From: Akanthomyces muscarius
Lineage: Eukaryota; Ascomycota; Sordariomycetes; Hypocreales; Cordycipitaceae
Direction: 5' to 3'
NCBI RefSeq assembly: GCF_028009165.1
Contig: NC_079245.1
Location: 806,001 to 870,000 of the forward strand
DNA: 64,000 nt
Position 1 is the stretch's first letter; every line of letters begins with the position of its first letter. Below the pieces are notes generated by a model. It ran no database searches. It was not told where the DNA came from and was given only the letters and a program-made list of their open reading frames with translations. This document shows, piece after piece, positions 19,214 to 30,729 of the stretch. A program made the translations under genes and the position numbers.

Positions 19214-21598
19214 TCATGAACGGGAGGAAGGATCCATATACTGACTACATTGCTTCAAGCTGCTGAACAGCGCCACATCGACGCCCTGCAGCGCCCAATC
19301 GTCGTTGGAGGACATGCCAGGTACAAAATGATAAGGCTCGGAGACGTCTCCACGATCGAAATTCATCGCGTCGCCCGTCCAATCCTCGCCCTTGGTGTGG
19401 ACGAGCGAAGAAGACTGTTCTGCCAAGTTACAGACGCCTGCCCAGTCTGTGCTTGAGTGGTGGGAACAGTTTGTATTCGGTGTCGGCAGCGTGCCTGCGC
19501 CGGTGTCGCTGCCACAGGCACTGTCGCAGCTGCAGCACTCCTGCCCCGTCACGTATCCTGAGTCTGGGTTCTCGACGCTTGCGTGTTTTGGATCGGGCGA
19601 ATGCGATAATTTGGGATGGTGCTCGATGCGGATTGTGCCAAAGAAGGGGATCTTGATGCGCAGCACATGCGGCGCGTTGCTCGAGTCCCCAAAGTCAGAC
19701 CCCGACTCCAGCTTCTCGGGGGAGCTGCCGCGGTGATCGATGGCCGAGACGCTGTAGCATCCGCCGTTGAACGAGTCAAGTTCAATTTCAAGCAGCGGGC
19801 CGAGGATGCTGCCGATGCGCTTCGCGACGGGGTCGCCACTGGCTTGCGCCATCTTGGTGACAATGTCCAGAAGGCTCTGCAGGAGCCCGCGATCACTGTG
19901 GCGCTGATGAAGAAGCGGCTGCAAGAGACTGAAGCTGCCTTGCTCGGCCTGGCCGAGGTACTGCTGGCGGCGCGCTTCAATGTGCACGAGACAGAGCGTC
20001 GTGCTGGCGATAAAGGCAATAAAGTCGATGCCGCGACAGTAGGCTATCGACGCAGGCGTCTCGTGAAACGAGATGAACCGCGCCAGGATGGCACGGCTCG
20101 CGTTGGCCACGGTAATCTTGCTACAATCAACCCGAGGATCGCCAGTCGACGGATGCAGTATGTACGGCAAGTGCAGCTGCACCAGCAGATGGTGGTAGAC
20201 AAACTGGTTCATGAGCCGCAGCGTCTCGCGGAAGGCCGCGTCGTCCTTGCTGGCGAGGTAGGTGAGGGCGGGCGGCGACGTGATCCACCACTGGGGCGTG
20301 AGCAGCGTGGCGGCGCGCTGCAGCGTCTTGTCAATCTCGTAGGTGGTGTCGAGGTCGTTGTGCTCGGCGGCGTCGTTGCGCTGCAGGATGAGGCTGCAGG
20401 CGACAATCATGATGCGCTCGAAGCGCTCGAGCGGCGCGTGGCGCTCGAGCACGTCGGGCGTCGCAAAGACGTTTTCCGTCGTCGCCTGCGGGAGGCCGAG
20501 CAGCAGCGACATGTGCCGGTCGCCGCACACGAGCCGGAACCACATGTAGTCGGGCCGGACGCGCTCCAGGGTTTGCGGCTCGAGCACCACGAGCGACGAC
20601 GTCTTGCCGCCGCCGTTCTGGAGGCCCATCATCCGCGCGAGGTCCATGGCGCGGCGGTTGACGAGCCACGCGCGGCGCAGGTCGCCCAGGTTGGTCAGGT
20701 ACATGACCTCCATCAGGTGGCTCTCGATGCCCTCGAGGCACGTCGTGAAGTCGTTGTGGGAGGTGACGAGCTTGGTCGCCGCGTTGTATAGACGCTCCTT
20801 CATGTCGTGGTGCGTGATGGTGAGGCCCGGGATCGCGTCGACAGAGGCCGGCGGGAGGCTGTTGAGGAGCGTGACGAGCAGCAGCATGTTGCGGGCCACC
20901 AGCACGGGGTGCATGGCCTCGGTCGGCCGGCGCAGGATCTGATGCGGAGCGGCCATGTGCTTCTCGAAATACCCCTCGTAGGGCCGGCATACCATGCCGT
21001 GGAGGAGAATCGAGATGCACACCTGCGCGTCCACGATGAGGTCCAGATCGGCCTGGCTAGGCCAGAAGGAGATGAGATAGCGGGAGAGCTCTTCCGGGGT
21101 CTTTGCTTCCAGGCCGAGAGGTATGGAAAGTGATGGGGATGCGTGGTGCTCTCCGGAACTTCTCGAGCGTTTCTGCTCCACGTTGTTAGCGATTCACACG
21201 TCGTCCATGATGGTGAAGGGGCAAATTTGGGTGCGGCCTACAAGGGTAGTCGCATCTGAATCCTGTGAGCAGTGACAGTCGCCCTGGCTGGATTCTTCGA
21301 CAGATTCGTACGTTTTTTGCTTGACCAAGTCTTCAATGATGGATTCCATGCGTTTGAGGCGGTCGGCCTTGCGGCTGGCCGGCGCCGGGTCGTCCTGGTA
21401 CTCCTGGCCGATGCATTTCGTCTGCCGACTCTTGCAGCCGTCGCAGACGGCATCCGTCGACGAGGCAAATGTGCAGCGAATTTTCCGGCGCTTGCATTCC
21501 CAGCAGCTCTGCGTGCCTTTTCTGACCTTGCGCTTCTTGGGCACCGTGCCGCTGGGCGAGGTTGGTACCGCCGCGGGCGGCGGTCGTACATCCGCCAT
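19214..21598 (-). CDS. Zn(II)2Cys6 fungal transcription factor
   Basis: Exon 1 (21598-21242) encodes a basic stretch, KKRKVRKG, followed by the zinc cluster SCWECKRRKIRC, then VCDGC and KSRQTKC. The six ligands are C32, C35, C42, C52, C55 and C62. A short helix, KADRLKRMESIIEDLVKQK, is probably the coiled-coil dimerisation element. An intron at 21241-21173 (GTAGGC, branch GCTAAC, GCAG) leads in phase to exon 2 (21172-19214). Exon 2 holds a long helical middle region typical of fungal activators, with MHPVLVARNMLLLVTLLNSL. The product is about 771 residues, normal for the family. The C-terminus is acidic and could activate transcription. It is convergent with the NmrA-like gene, so a regulatory link is possible but unproven. 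Confidence 0.85.
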
Positions 21599-22406
21599 TT
21601 GCAGAATTGTAGGCTTTTTTCCCCCGGCTGTGGGAGAAGGACGAAGAGCACCGCGGGCGAGAAAAATAAATTTAGATGAACAGCTACATGTATAAAGAGA
21701 CGTGTCGATCCGCGTGCTGGTTGAAACGAGTTGATCAACACTGCGGCTTTGGCATTACAAACTCCGCCGCGGCGGAAGAAACGGATGGCGGACATGGCGA
21801 TCCACACCCTCAACGGCAACGCTGGAGTCGAAGCCGATTGGCTGCCTGAACCTGTCACCAATTGTTTGCTCCGCTTATCTTTATAATTGCTGGAGCATTT
21901 AACGGTGAATCTATCTTTGTGCTGGTTTCGAATGCTGGCTTTGAAACAACACAATCGGCTTCGAAAGACAAGGCTGCCTAGCTTCCTTGGCCATGGATAG
22001 GACAGACCCGACAGTGCTGTTTTTGCTACCCTGCATCGCCCGCAACTTGTACAATTCACGTGCACTCTCTGGCTCAGCATAAAAAGCTTATATTATCGCT
22101 TTGAAGCATGGGCAGCAGCCCTATCTGGCCTGTGCTCGACATCGAAGACTATCGACGCACATCTCGTCTCCACGCCGCACGGTCCCGGCACTCCCGCAAC
22201 ACATTTTAGAGGCCGCCAAGTTCTTCTCGGGGAGGTGATTCAGCCGAGTTGATTTAACATGTGTTGTTGACCCTCTTTGCCTATTATGCTTTCAAGTCGC
22301 TGCCCCTCTCAAGGGAATACTTTTTGTAACCCTATAGATACAAATTGGGGCTGGATTCGTCTGCTTCCGCTCGCAATCAGTCTACAGCTTGTTTCACGCC
22401 ATCCCG
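21599..22406. other. Upstream region of the zinc-cluster regulator
   Basis: A minus-strand reading through 21238-22080 is only the regulator exon in another frame joined to upstream DNA. No independent gene is supported. The stretch contains the promoter of the regulator and the 3' flank of the small secreted protein gene. Confidence 0.35.
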
Positions 22407-23025
22407 TTAAATCTGGGGAATGGTCAGGTCAAACTTGGTCTCGCAGCCAAAGGGCGGCTTCACAGCATCCGTCGTCAGGAATAGCTGCAAGTACAAGCCG
22501 CCGTTTTCGCCGCCGTCGCCGCTGTCGTTGCACATGGTCCACGACACCTTTTCAGCGCCCTTGTATACGAGCTTGCCCGATTCCACGGCAAAGGGTCCCT
22601 TGAGATCGGCACTCTATCCCATCAATTGTGTTAGCGTCGCCCGTACTCCCCGCAAAATTTCACTTTTTGCTCGTGGATTAAAAGCCATCCAACGATTCTA
22701 GATTTTTTCTTCTTCTTCTGTGTTTACGTACCGTAGGAGCCTCGAGGTTCGAAAAGGCGGCCCGATACCAGCCCTTTTCGCTCTGGTACTCGTCCACCTT
22801 GAAGTAAATGTTGCCCAGGTCGGCGGTCGAGGTGAGCGCGCCCGACTTGCCAATGACGGCGCCCATGTACGGCGCGTTGTCGTGGTAGCCGGCCGTGGCG
22901 CCGCGGTAGCTGTACACGATGCGGACGGAGCCGACGGTGGCGAGGGACTGGTCCTTGATCTGCAGGAAAAAGGCAGATGACGCCTGTGCCATTGCGGCCA
23001 GACCAAACACGCTAGAAAGCTTCAT
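22407..23025 (-). CDS. Small secreted protein, unknown family
   Basis: Exon 1 (23025-22732) encodes MKLSSVFGLAAMAQASSAFF, a clear signal peptide, then IKDQSLATVGSVRIVYSY and a Gly/Asp-containing beta-rich region. An intron at 22731-22614 (GTACGT, branch GCTAAC, TAG) is phase 0. Exon 2 (22613-22407) encodes ADLKGPFAVESGKLVYKG, then VSWTMCNDSGD, LYLQLFLTTDAVKPPFGC and FDLTIPQI. The predicted protein is 166 residues with two cysteines in the mature chain (TMCN and FGCE) that could form one disulfide. Alternating hydrophobic residues suggest a beta-sandwich, perhaps a cell-wall or extracellular protein. I do not recognise the family. Exon joining is well supported by phase and canonical sites. 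Confidence 0.7.
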
Positions 23026-23973
23026 GACGGGCAGAGAAGATTGAATCGCAAGGAATTGAGACGAGTTTGCGCCAGTTTGTGTGCATTATCGGGGGCAATT
23101 GTGCGATTTTAAGCAGGCGACCTTGAAGCTAGTTTCTCAGCAGCTGCACGGCTTACTCTGCTCGTCCGAAATAGGCCCTGGCCGGCGTGTAAGCCGTCTC
23201 CATTATGATGCGACGTTGCGCAGGTAAAGAGGGAGTAATACGGCTTTATGGTCGGAAACCAGACCGACAACCTAGTGGATGGCTGCAGAAGACCACGGGT
23301 GATCGCCGTCCTGCAGTGCGCGCCAGGTATGCGCTGGGCGAGATAGGAACCCTCAAAGGTGTGCGAGAAACTGGCAGGCGTGCTACTAGCAAAAAGCGAC
23401 TTTTCGATCGAAGAGAAAAAAAAGAAATACGTGCATCATTTTCCAACGAGAAGGATGTCATGAATTGGCTCGCATGACACGCCGGGATTGGATACGGACA
23501 TGGGTACGCTACCACACTCGGGGACATCTCGGAGAGTCGGCCAAAGCAATAGAAGTGAGAGGAAACAGCCGAAAAGAACACTAATATTGACATGCGAGAC
23601 ATTGGTATATTTTCAAGGTTCTTTAAGAAAACGCCGATCATACGATCCTTCCGATCGGAACCCCGTCGGGCTGTCGGCATCTCACACGCCTAATCTACAT
23701 GCTGATTGTCTGTATTGGCAAGGATCCTATTGTATACGAGACAGGAACGCCGCTGAATATACGGACGAGAAGTCGCAGCAGACTATCAGGATACTAGTAG
23801 TATACGATGTATTTTCCGTTCTCATTCTGACTTGGTGGGCGCTCTGTAAAGGTGGGCACGGCACCAACGTGTGAACAAAGGTCGAGGGCTAGGCCAATCG
23901 GCTCCAAACTATTCGGCTGTGAGGAGAGCCTGTATCTTACATTTTGGTATAGTGACTAAAGCGAAACTGCGCG
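23026..23973. other. Intergenic, no gene recognised
   Basis: Overlapping short ORFs on both strands between 23205 and 23880 lack domains and plausible codon bias. The left part is the promoter of the secreted protein gene; the right part is the 3' flank of the mitochondrial-type gene. Confidence 0.35.
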
Positions 23974-24445
23974 CTACTCTGATCGGAATCCCTTTTGGCC
24001 GTCGGGGTTTCTGCCGCCCAGCTTCTGCACACCTCCCACAATCTCCTCCTTTGTATTCTGCAACTCGGCCTTGCCAGCCTCCTTGGCCTTTTGCCCTGCA
24101 TGGATCGCCTTGCCGACAAACTGCTCCGTCTCCTTGGGCTGCGTCAGGTAGGCGTAGGCGGCGACGGCGATGAGGCCGATGCCCGCATAGAGCGGACTGT
24201 GGATGAATGCTGCGTCAGTACAAGTCTTTTATTTTTCCTTGTCGAGATTCTGTAAAAGCTTACGCTCTGCGCTTGAGGGCCTCGGGCCCTTCAGGCTTCT
24301 GGCCAGGCGGTTCTTGGCCGCCGGGACCGCCGAGGTCGTCCTTTTTGCTGAGCTGTCGGGTCTGCTGTCGGCTGGCGCACACACGCGGCGCTAAGCGGGG
24401 GACGCCGCTGCGGAGGAGCTGGCGTGCTGCTGTAGGTGCGTTCAT
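23974..24445 (-). CDS. Small mitochondrial-type membrane protein
   Basis: Exon 1 (24445-24264) encodes an Arg-rich, Ser/Ala-containing N-terminus with no acidic residues until about 35 (MNAPTAARQLLRSGVPRLAP), typical of a mitochondrial presequence. A Gly/Pro-rich spacer follows. The intron at 24263-24197 (GTAAGC, branch CTGAC, CACAG) is in phase. Exon 2 (24196-23974) encodes one membrane helix, LYAGIGLIAVAAYAYL, followed by an amphipathic, Lys/Glu-rich tail (KAIHAGQKAKEAGKAELQ) and GGVQKLGG. The product is 134 residues. The layout (presequence, single span, helical tail) is common in small inner-membrane proteins of fungi. Function and partners are unknown; matrix or intermembrane orientation is not predicted. 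Confidence 0.75.
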
Positions 24446-25870
24446 TTTGTGATGTCTGTGAATAAAACTGACAATCGTGGCGATTAATTATTTGACGTAT
24501 TTGATTGTTGACGAAAGGCGTGTGTGATGGTTGAAGCTGGTGGCTGCTCTTTATACGGCACTGTGGTGGTGTAGTTTATGATGCAATCATTACGCTCTCG
24601 ACCCATCCAGCCGTGTTGCCGCCCGGGCAACCCACAACGGCGCAGGGTCTGTTTCCTGGAGAAAAATGACTGGCAGCCAATTAATTGGTTTTTATCAGAT
24701 GATGATTTTCTCACATGGAAATGTTCACTGCTGCAGATTTTATCTATCATGTTATTCTGGTGCAATGCAACGCCAACCAGCCATCCACCACCATGACATC
24801 ATGGTACCGAGGCGAATCTAAGGTCGTCTACGCTCTCTTCGGCGCAATCTACACCTTGAAAAAAAAATGGACACAAATTTGAAAGAATGATGTTAATGCT
24901 CGGATTCCAATTTGCGGCTCCGAATTGTCGAGTGAGGTGAGCCAACAAACGCAAATCACGATTCTTGCCGTTGGCCCGGCTGAGAACTGCAGCGAACCTG
25001 CCTCCTCCAAGCCGACTACACGAGCTCATACCGCATGTCGACCGAGTTTTGTGATTCAAACTTTCGTTGTTCACGTGCAAATCTTTCATCTTCCACACGC
25101 AGATATCTCATCGCTGCCAGCATCACGCCGCGGTACAACACGCTCCGGTTTCCAGCTACAGCATCAGGAGCCCCATTACCTGGGAAAAGGGCACCGAGGC
25201 TGAACATCCGCTGCTCTTCAAAGTTGACACGAATCCAGACGTGAAGAGGCGCAGAACAGCCTGAGGGCTTGAAGGAGCAGACTGGAAGAGTTAAGCGCCG
25301 TTGGGTGATTTGGATTGTATTCGGGGAGCGAGCGAGTGCTATACATGATGGGCGAGTGAGGCGGGCTAGATTATCTAAACGCGAGCAGGTTAAATTGCAG
25401 GCCAGAGAATAATTGGTTGGTCATCGATTTTGCTGGGATGTCTTGGAATGGTAGGTCTGACGAGATAACGTGCACCTTTCTTGCCGAGTTGCAAAGCTAC
25501 CAGCAGACTGCTCACTAACACGCCACGAGAATATGTGCAGACGTGTTGAACACCGTCGGTTGAAAGTTAATCGAACACTACTGCGACTTGAAGTTTTGAA
25601 TAGCAGAGTCCTAAGTGAAGTGAATGAGGAGAGAGAAATAAGCTTCGCGGTGTGTTTTGCGCAAACGGCGAGACAGGTGAGGCCCGTTTGCGCAGCGCAG
25701 TCACTCACTTTCCACGGCCAGGCCACATCAATACGCACCACCAACACATCACCAAGCTCAATACAGTTCAGCACAGATGCGTCAAGATGCCAGTTTACTC
25801 GTTACATAGTGATGAGTATAATAATGTACAGTTTCGTCATTCATGTATACAACGCGCCTCCTCGCCGCAC
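24446..25870. other. Intergenic, no confident gene
   Basis: Minus-strand ORFs at 24799-25098 and 25016-25207 contain coding-looking words but have no recognisable domain and no consistent splice model. I leave them out as genes. The stretch holds the promoter of the mitochondrial-type gene and the 3' flank of the fatty-acid-binding protein gene. Confidence 0.35.
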
Positions 25871-26355
25871 CTAGATGCGCTCGTAGACACGGTTGGCCGT
25901 CACGCTGCCAATGGTCGACGTGACCTTGAGCTCCTTGTCGCCAAACTCGCGGACGATGGTGACGTCCTTGCCGTCGCCGGGCTTCTGCGTCTGCGTCCAG
26001 GTGTTGCCGTCGGCGCTGATGCAGCTGGTGACGGAGACGCCGTCCTGGCGCTCCTCGGGGAACTCCTCGCCGAGGGAGAAGGAAATCTCCGAGGTGCTGA
26101 GGGCCGACGAGGTGACCATGGTCCACTTGTCGCCGTCGCGGGTGATGGTGATTTCGGGGCTGGTCGACTGGGCGAGCTTGCGCTTGATGTAGCCAAGGCC
26201 TGGAGGAGGCGGAGGAGGTTAGCGACATGGAACTGGAGCGTGGGATGAGGGAAAGGAAACTCTGGGAAGCGGGCAGACGAACCAATCTCGGCGAGGAAAG
26301 CGTCAAAGTTCTCCGTCTTGGAGAGACGGTACTTGCCAACGATGACGTCCTGCAT
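25871..26355 (-). CDS. Intracellular fatty-acid-binding protein (calycin/FABP family)
   Basis: Exon 1 (26355-26283) encodes MQDVIVGKYRLSKTENFDAF, matching the conserved FABP start (a GKY-x-L-x-x-x-ENFD helix-turn). The intron at 26282-26200 (GTTCGT, branch GCTAAC, CCAG) falls after LAEI, a classic position. Exon 2 (26199-25871) encodes GLGYIKRKLAQ, DGDKWTMVTSS, ISFSLGEEFPEE, then DVTIVREFGDKELKV and NRVYERI. The final arginine-containing strand (R-V-Y) corresponds to the carboxylate-binding R-x-Y motif. The length of 133 residues is standard. The protein should form a ten-strand beta barrel that carries long-chain fatty acids in the cytosol; the exact ligand is unknown. Confidence 0.88.
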
Positions 26356-26470
26356 TTTGACAGCTGTTGTATGTGTATGTATGTGTGTGGAAAAGGTTGT
26401 AGAAGAGCAGAAAGCGTAGAATAACAGAACAATCTCTCAGCATTCCCCTCTACCCCAGATATCGTCACCT

Positions 26471-26477
26471 CTTTATA
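26471..26477 (-). promoter_or_regulatory. TATA-like element of the FABP gene
   Basis: TATAAAG reads on the minus strand about 116 bp upstream of the FABP start codon, a plausible distance for a TATA box with a short 5' leader. Confidence 0.35.
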
Positions 26478-28351
26478 CAGCTGCTTTGCTATCATGCCCA
26501 CCCAGAGCCCCTTCACATGTCATTTACATGTGGGCTAGCTCGAGCCCTGGGCCTTTTTTTTCTGGGCGCATTGGTTCGGCGTCGAACACGCTTTTCGGGG
26601 TGGCGCCCGGAACGGGGCTTTCAGACTGGGGATCTCGAACGGCGCAGTTGCCCGGATTGGGACAAGGTGCCCACGGCCCCATGGGGCGGGACACGTCTTC
26701 TCCAGGCACGCACCGAGTGGAATTTTCTGGCAGAAGCCCATGAAACGCGACACGTTTGGCGAGAGGAGCAAAAGTGATTGGAGGATGACGACAGCTTCGG
26801 CGGGCGGTTCGGAGGGCTGCGTGCGGACAAAGCATGTGCTTGGCGGCTGCCGGGCGGTCTACAACACGGAAGTCGCGGAAATGAGATTTTGCAGATGGCT
26901 TCCCCCTTGGTCCAAAAATAAATGAACGGAAATGTAAGAGCACGAAAAGAGCCCTCGTTCCAGAGCTCCTTCGCACCCCGCGGCTGGGTAAGGTGGCCGG
27001 CCATTGCATGTGCCATTCGTGGGGGAGGGGCAGCTGTACGGAACATGCACTTGAAGCCATCCCGCCATGGTACGAGCAGGAGGCAAGATGCCAAGGACGG
27101 CCGCGCCATCGGCCGCTTGTCAGCTCATCACTGGCCGTTGTGACTTTGCTGATTGGATCCAAAGGTCCTCGACAACCTTCCGCTTTAGCGCGCCCTCTCC
27201 GTATAGCGTTTCCGTACTGCTGGGCGGTGGGAACAATTGCTAGCCCCCAACCCTGTGCCTGATGATTGCCAGCATTATTTTTTTTACTCTGGTTCTGCGT
27301 CACTTTTAGGCAATTATGCACAAGTTGAATTGATTTGCTGCACAGCTGGTACATAAAAAACAACAGAAGTGAAACGCGGTAGAGTGACGGCTTGAGCTGA
27401 GCCTGTACTTTGGCAGACTTGCGTGGTCTCTCCTTCTCACCAAAGTACGAAGGAAGCCAGATTATAAATTGTTTGCGTACTTTGTTGAAAATGTCCAGCG
27501 ACCTGATTTTGAGCCAAAGAAAAACTCCACATAGCACGGCTTTTTTTATAGGCAGCGCCCGGCCACGGTGTTCTTTTACATCATGTCTCATTTCCAAAAT
27601 GAGGTGGCCGCTCACCTACTCGATGCATGTGGACTATAAACGGCGCTTGTCTTTGTCGCCAAAGTGCAGTGTCGCCTTCTCGCAACCTCGCAAAAGCAAA
27701 TCCCGCCTAGCACTCGCGCACAACGTCTTGCATCTTCTTACGCCTGACTTGCCAAGGGTCTCATCCGTCCACGTTGTGAATCAAATAACGTGTCTTTGCA
27801 TTTGCAGAATACGAAGTATCAGGGTTGGCTTTTGCGACTCATACGGAGCTATGACGACGGTCATCTCACATTGGCAGCAGTGGCGAGGAGCTCTCCCTCC
27901 TTTTAGCTGCCAATCAAGGGAACAAGTTGTTTGGGAAGAAGACCGGATATAAAAGCAATAATTCGTCCCTTGTCGCAACGGGCGCGAAAAGACTATCGGA
28001 AATTAGGGGCTGCTAGCCGCTTCTTCTACGACGGTTACTTTTTTTTGCTTTTGCTGTCTCATACACCAACATCCCGGGTCTCAGTGGGTGATTTCATGGC
28101 TTCCTTTTATGGCGGTCAAGTAGGAGTCAAGTACCGTTGTAATTTTGTCGCACATTTGGTTAGGAAAGCCATTGCCTCTTTGATGGTGCCTCCCCTCGTA
28201 GCCTTTTTTCTTTTTCATTCTTTGTAGTGGTTTCTCTATATCGTAAACCCCTCTCGCTCTTACTCTTGGACAAGTTCGCTCAAGCAGGAAGCAGACGGCT
28301 TGACAAACAAAATTTACACGCCAAACGAATAAAGGACAAAGAAAAAGCAAG
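26478..28351. other. Long divergent intergenic region
   Basis: About 1.9 kb separates the FABP gene (minus) and the chitinase gene (plus). A 363-codon minus ORF at 26524-27615 has no domain and an unnatural composition and is rejected. A TATAAA-containing stretch near 27635 and pyrimidine tracts just before 28352 may be promoter elements. No RNA gene was recognised. Confidence 0.35.
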
Positions 28352-29689
28352 ATGGTCAACGTACCATTCCTGAAGCGGGGAATTCCTCTGCCATTTGGCG
28401 GAAGAAAGAATAGTGAAGCCGAAGCCGACCAGACGGCAACGACAACCAGCTCGACTACAGACATCACATCCCAAGCAGGACTGGTTGACCCCGAAAAAGC
28501 CAGTGCCTCAAATACTCCAGCCTCTCCAGTTCAAACAGAAATCACCGAGACCGAGGCGGAAAAGCCGACAGCCAGCAAGAATCGGTGGCCGCTATGGGTG
28601 AAGCTCGCCATTGCCGGATGCACATTTGCCATAATTGCCGGCTTAGCAATCGGTCTCGGCGTCGGCCTGACCCGGCACAAACATAGCAGCAGCCACAAAG
28701 ACGAAAGCGCCCCGGTCGGCGGCAGCGACAACGGCCAGGGCGGCTCACCGCAGAAACGCAGCAAGCTGGCCGTCTACTGGGGGGCCAAGCTCAACACCGT
28801 CTCTCTCGACACCGTGTGCGAGGACCCGTCCTACGACATTGTCAACCTGGCCTTTCTCAGCGCCTTCTTCGCCAACGGGCAGTACCCGCGGCTGGTGATT
28901 CCATCGCTCAACGGGTCGTCGGAGGCACAGAAGCGCGCGGGCGCGGTGGACCTGCAGGACGGCACGCCGCTGGTGCCCGCGATCCAAAAGTGCCAGGCCA
29001 ACGGCAAGCTGGTGCTCCTGAGTATGGGCGGCGCAGCCGGCTACGCGGACGTCAAGGTGGGCAGCGACGCGCTGGGCCAGCAGGTGGCGGACACGATCTG
29101 GGACTTGTTTCTCGGAGGCGGCAGGAAGCGTGAGATTCGGCCATTCGGTGAAGATGTGATTCTCGATGGTATCGACTTTGGTACGTCTTGCAATTTTTTT
29201 TTCTTTGGAAAAGGTCTTGACTAATAAAAAAAATTAGACAACGAGTCTGGACAGTCGACGGGCTACGAAGCCATGGCGACGCGGTTTCGCTCGCACTTTG
29301 CGTCCGACCCCAGCAGGCGGTACTACATGACGTCGACGCCTCAGTGCCCGTTCACCGCCGACGAGGAGGAGCTGCGCCTGTTCCAGCACCTCGACTACGT
29401 GTCGGTGCAGTTTTACAACAACAACGTGTGCAACGTGGGCCAGCCGGGCTTCGAGGCGTCGGTGCGGCGCTGGAGCCAGGCGCTCGGCAACACGACGACG
29501 CTGCTGGTGGGCGCGCTCGCCAGCGACGCCGACAAGGACCAGGGTTATGTCGCCGCTGGTGCGTTCAAGGATGTGCTGGGCCGGGTCAAGGCGATGAAGC
29601 TGCCGAATTATGGTGGGGTGATGCTGTGGGAGGCGGAGCTGGCGACGCAGAACGGCAACTATCAGAAAAAGATCAAATCGGAGCTCTGA
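28352..29689 (+). CDS. GH18 chitinase with N-terminal membrane anchor
   Basis: Exon 1 (28352-29180) encodes a Ser/Thr/Glu-rich cytosolic-type N-terminus without a signal peptide. A membrane helix follows at about 81-107 (LWVKLAIAGCTFAIIAGLAI), then a His/Ser linker and, from about residue 135, the GH18 barrel (KLAVYWGA). LLSMGGAAG is the usual SxGG motif. The intron at 29181-29237 splits the first base of a codon inside the catalytic motif; joining gives DGIDFDNE at 272-279, with Glu279 as the expected proton donor. Exon 2 (29238-29689) adds YYMTSTPQCPF, YVSVQFYNN and GGVMLWEAEL, typical of hevamine-like class III enzymes. The total is 426 residues. It is probably a type II membrane protein acting on chitin at the cell surface or wall. 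Activity is inferred from the intact motif. Confidence 0.88.
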
Positions 29690-29990
29690 AAGAGGATGAA
29701 AGATTGCACATATGATTGCACATATGAAGAAATGAGTGTATTGGGATATCATGCTAGAATTTTATGACGATTAACTTGGTACAAAGTCGGTAACAGAAGA
29801 GTGGTGTGAGAAGTAACCCTGCCGATGTGTAAACTCATTCGCCGAAGGTTGCTCGATTGGGAACCCCGCCAGTTGCCGACTCCATCCACGCCGCCGCCCA
29901 CCCCCGCGGAGCCTCTTGAAGCGGCCGGTACGGAGTACGGAGTACAGTAGCCGGCTGTAGAAAGCAACGGATTCCGGCAATGCAGAAGCA
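29690..29990. other. Convergent intergenic spacer
   Basis: This spacer lies between the 3' ends of the chitinase gene (plus) and the cysteine-rich protein gene (minus). No feature is recognised apart from a short direct duplication of GATTGCACATAT near 29702-29726. Confidence 0.35.
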
Positions 29991-30729
29991 TCAATTCGAA
30001 CAGGGCGAGGGAGCGTTTAAAACAGCATCAACCAGCTCGTCGTGATACTCGTTCACACGCTCCAGCTGCTCCAAGTAGGCCGCACGCACGATCGTCATAC
30101 CTTCAAGCAGGCCCTGGTCCAAGAGCTCCTCCGTGTGCTTAAAGTGCGTTCGCGCGGCCTCCCAAGCGCGCAACGCTGTCGCAGCTGCCTTGGCCGTCCG
30201 CCGCTCCAGAGTGTGCGGCTGCGAGGTATCGAGGATGCTCCTCAAGGCAGTCCTGACATTGGCCTTCCAAGGCCCGGGAGCTGGCTCCACGCCAGTAGCG
30301 GCGAGCGCCACAAACAGGGCTTCTTTTTTGGCGTACAAGCCAGGCACGAGCAAGGCGAGAAGACCATGGCTGATGATCTGCATCAGCGACACAAACCAAC
30401 AGGAAGGGGATGTAAAGGAAGGCGGGGGATGCTCACAGAGGTGCACATGGCTCGGGCTTGCCCGATCTCCAGCAGTGCAAGCAGCCCCGAGATGCGGGAG
30501 GATGAATCGACGCCTTGCCTATGCGACGGGCGTCGAGGCATTCCCCTCGGGAGAGCGGTGCTCCCATCAGAGCTCGCACGCACTCTCGACAGGGCACTGG
30601 CTTTGGAGCACCTGCCTCGTTTCCCCATTCGAGTTCTGCACTGGTTTCGGCGTCCTAGACCTCGCCTTCATTGCATCGGGACGGTGCGTTCGTGGCGGCG
30701 AGAGGATATGAAGGCGCGCTTGTTGCCAT
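29991..30729 (-). CDS. Cysteine-rich fungal protein, start region disturbed by TAG
   Basis: The frame opens at 30729 with MATSAPSYPLAATNAPSRCN, meets a TAG at 30657-30655, and continues in the same frame. It then encodes PVPCRECVRALMG, RGECLDARRIG and RGCLHCWRSGKPEPC, a set of closely spaced cysteines seen in uncharacterised fungal proteins. An intron at 30436-30370 (GTGAGC to ATCAG) joins CAPL to HGLLALLVPGLY and a helical tail with LERRTAKAAATALRAWEAAR, ending at 29991. Without the stop the product would be 222 residues or so. Either the TAG is a nonsense change, or an atypical 60-nt intron (30659-30600, GTCTAG to AAAG) removes it in phase. I cannot choose between these. The cysteines could bind zinc; function is unknown. 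Confidence 0.45.

Noticed and set aside
19616..20791. 391-codon plus-strand ORF
   Set aside because: It is antisense to the zinc-cluster regulator and has a low-complexity, unnatural composition.
24799..25207. Two overlapping minus-strand ORFs with coding-like words
   Set aside because: No domain, no consistent exon join and no clear start context.
26524..27615. 363-codon minus-strand ORF between the FABP and chitinase genes
   Set aside because: It has no domain, odd composition and no neighbour or splice support. It looks like chance openness in a promoter region.
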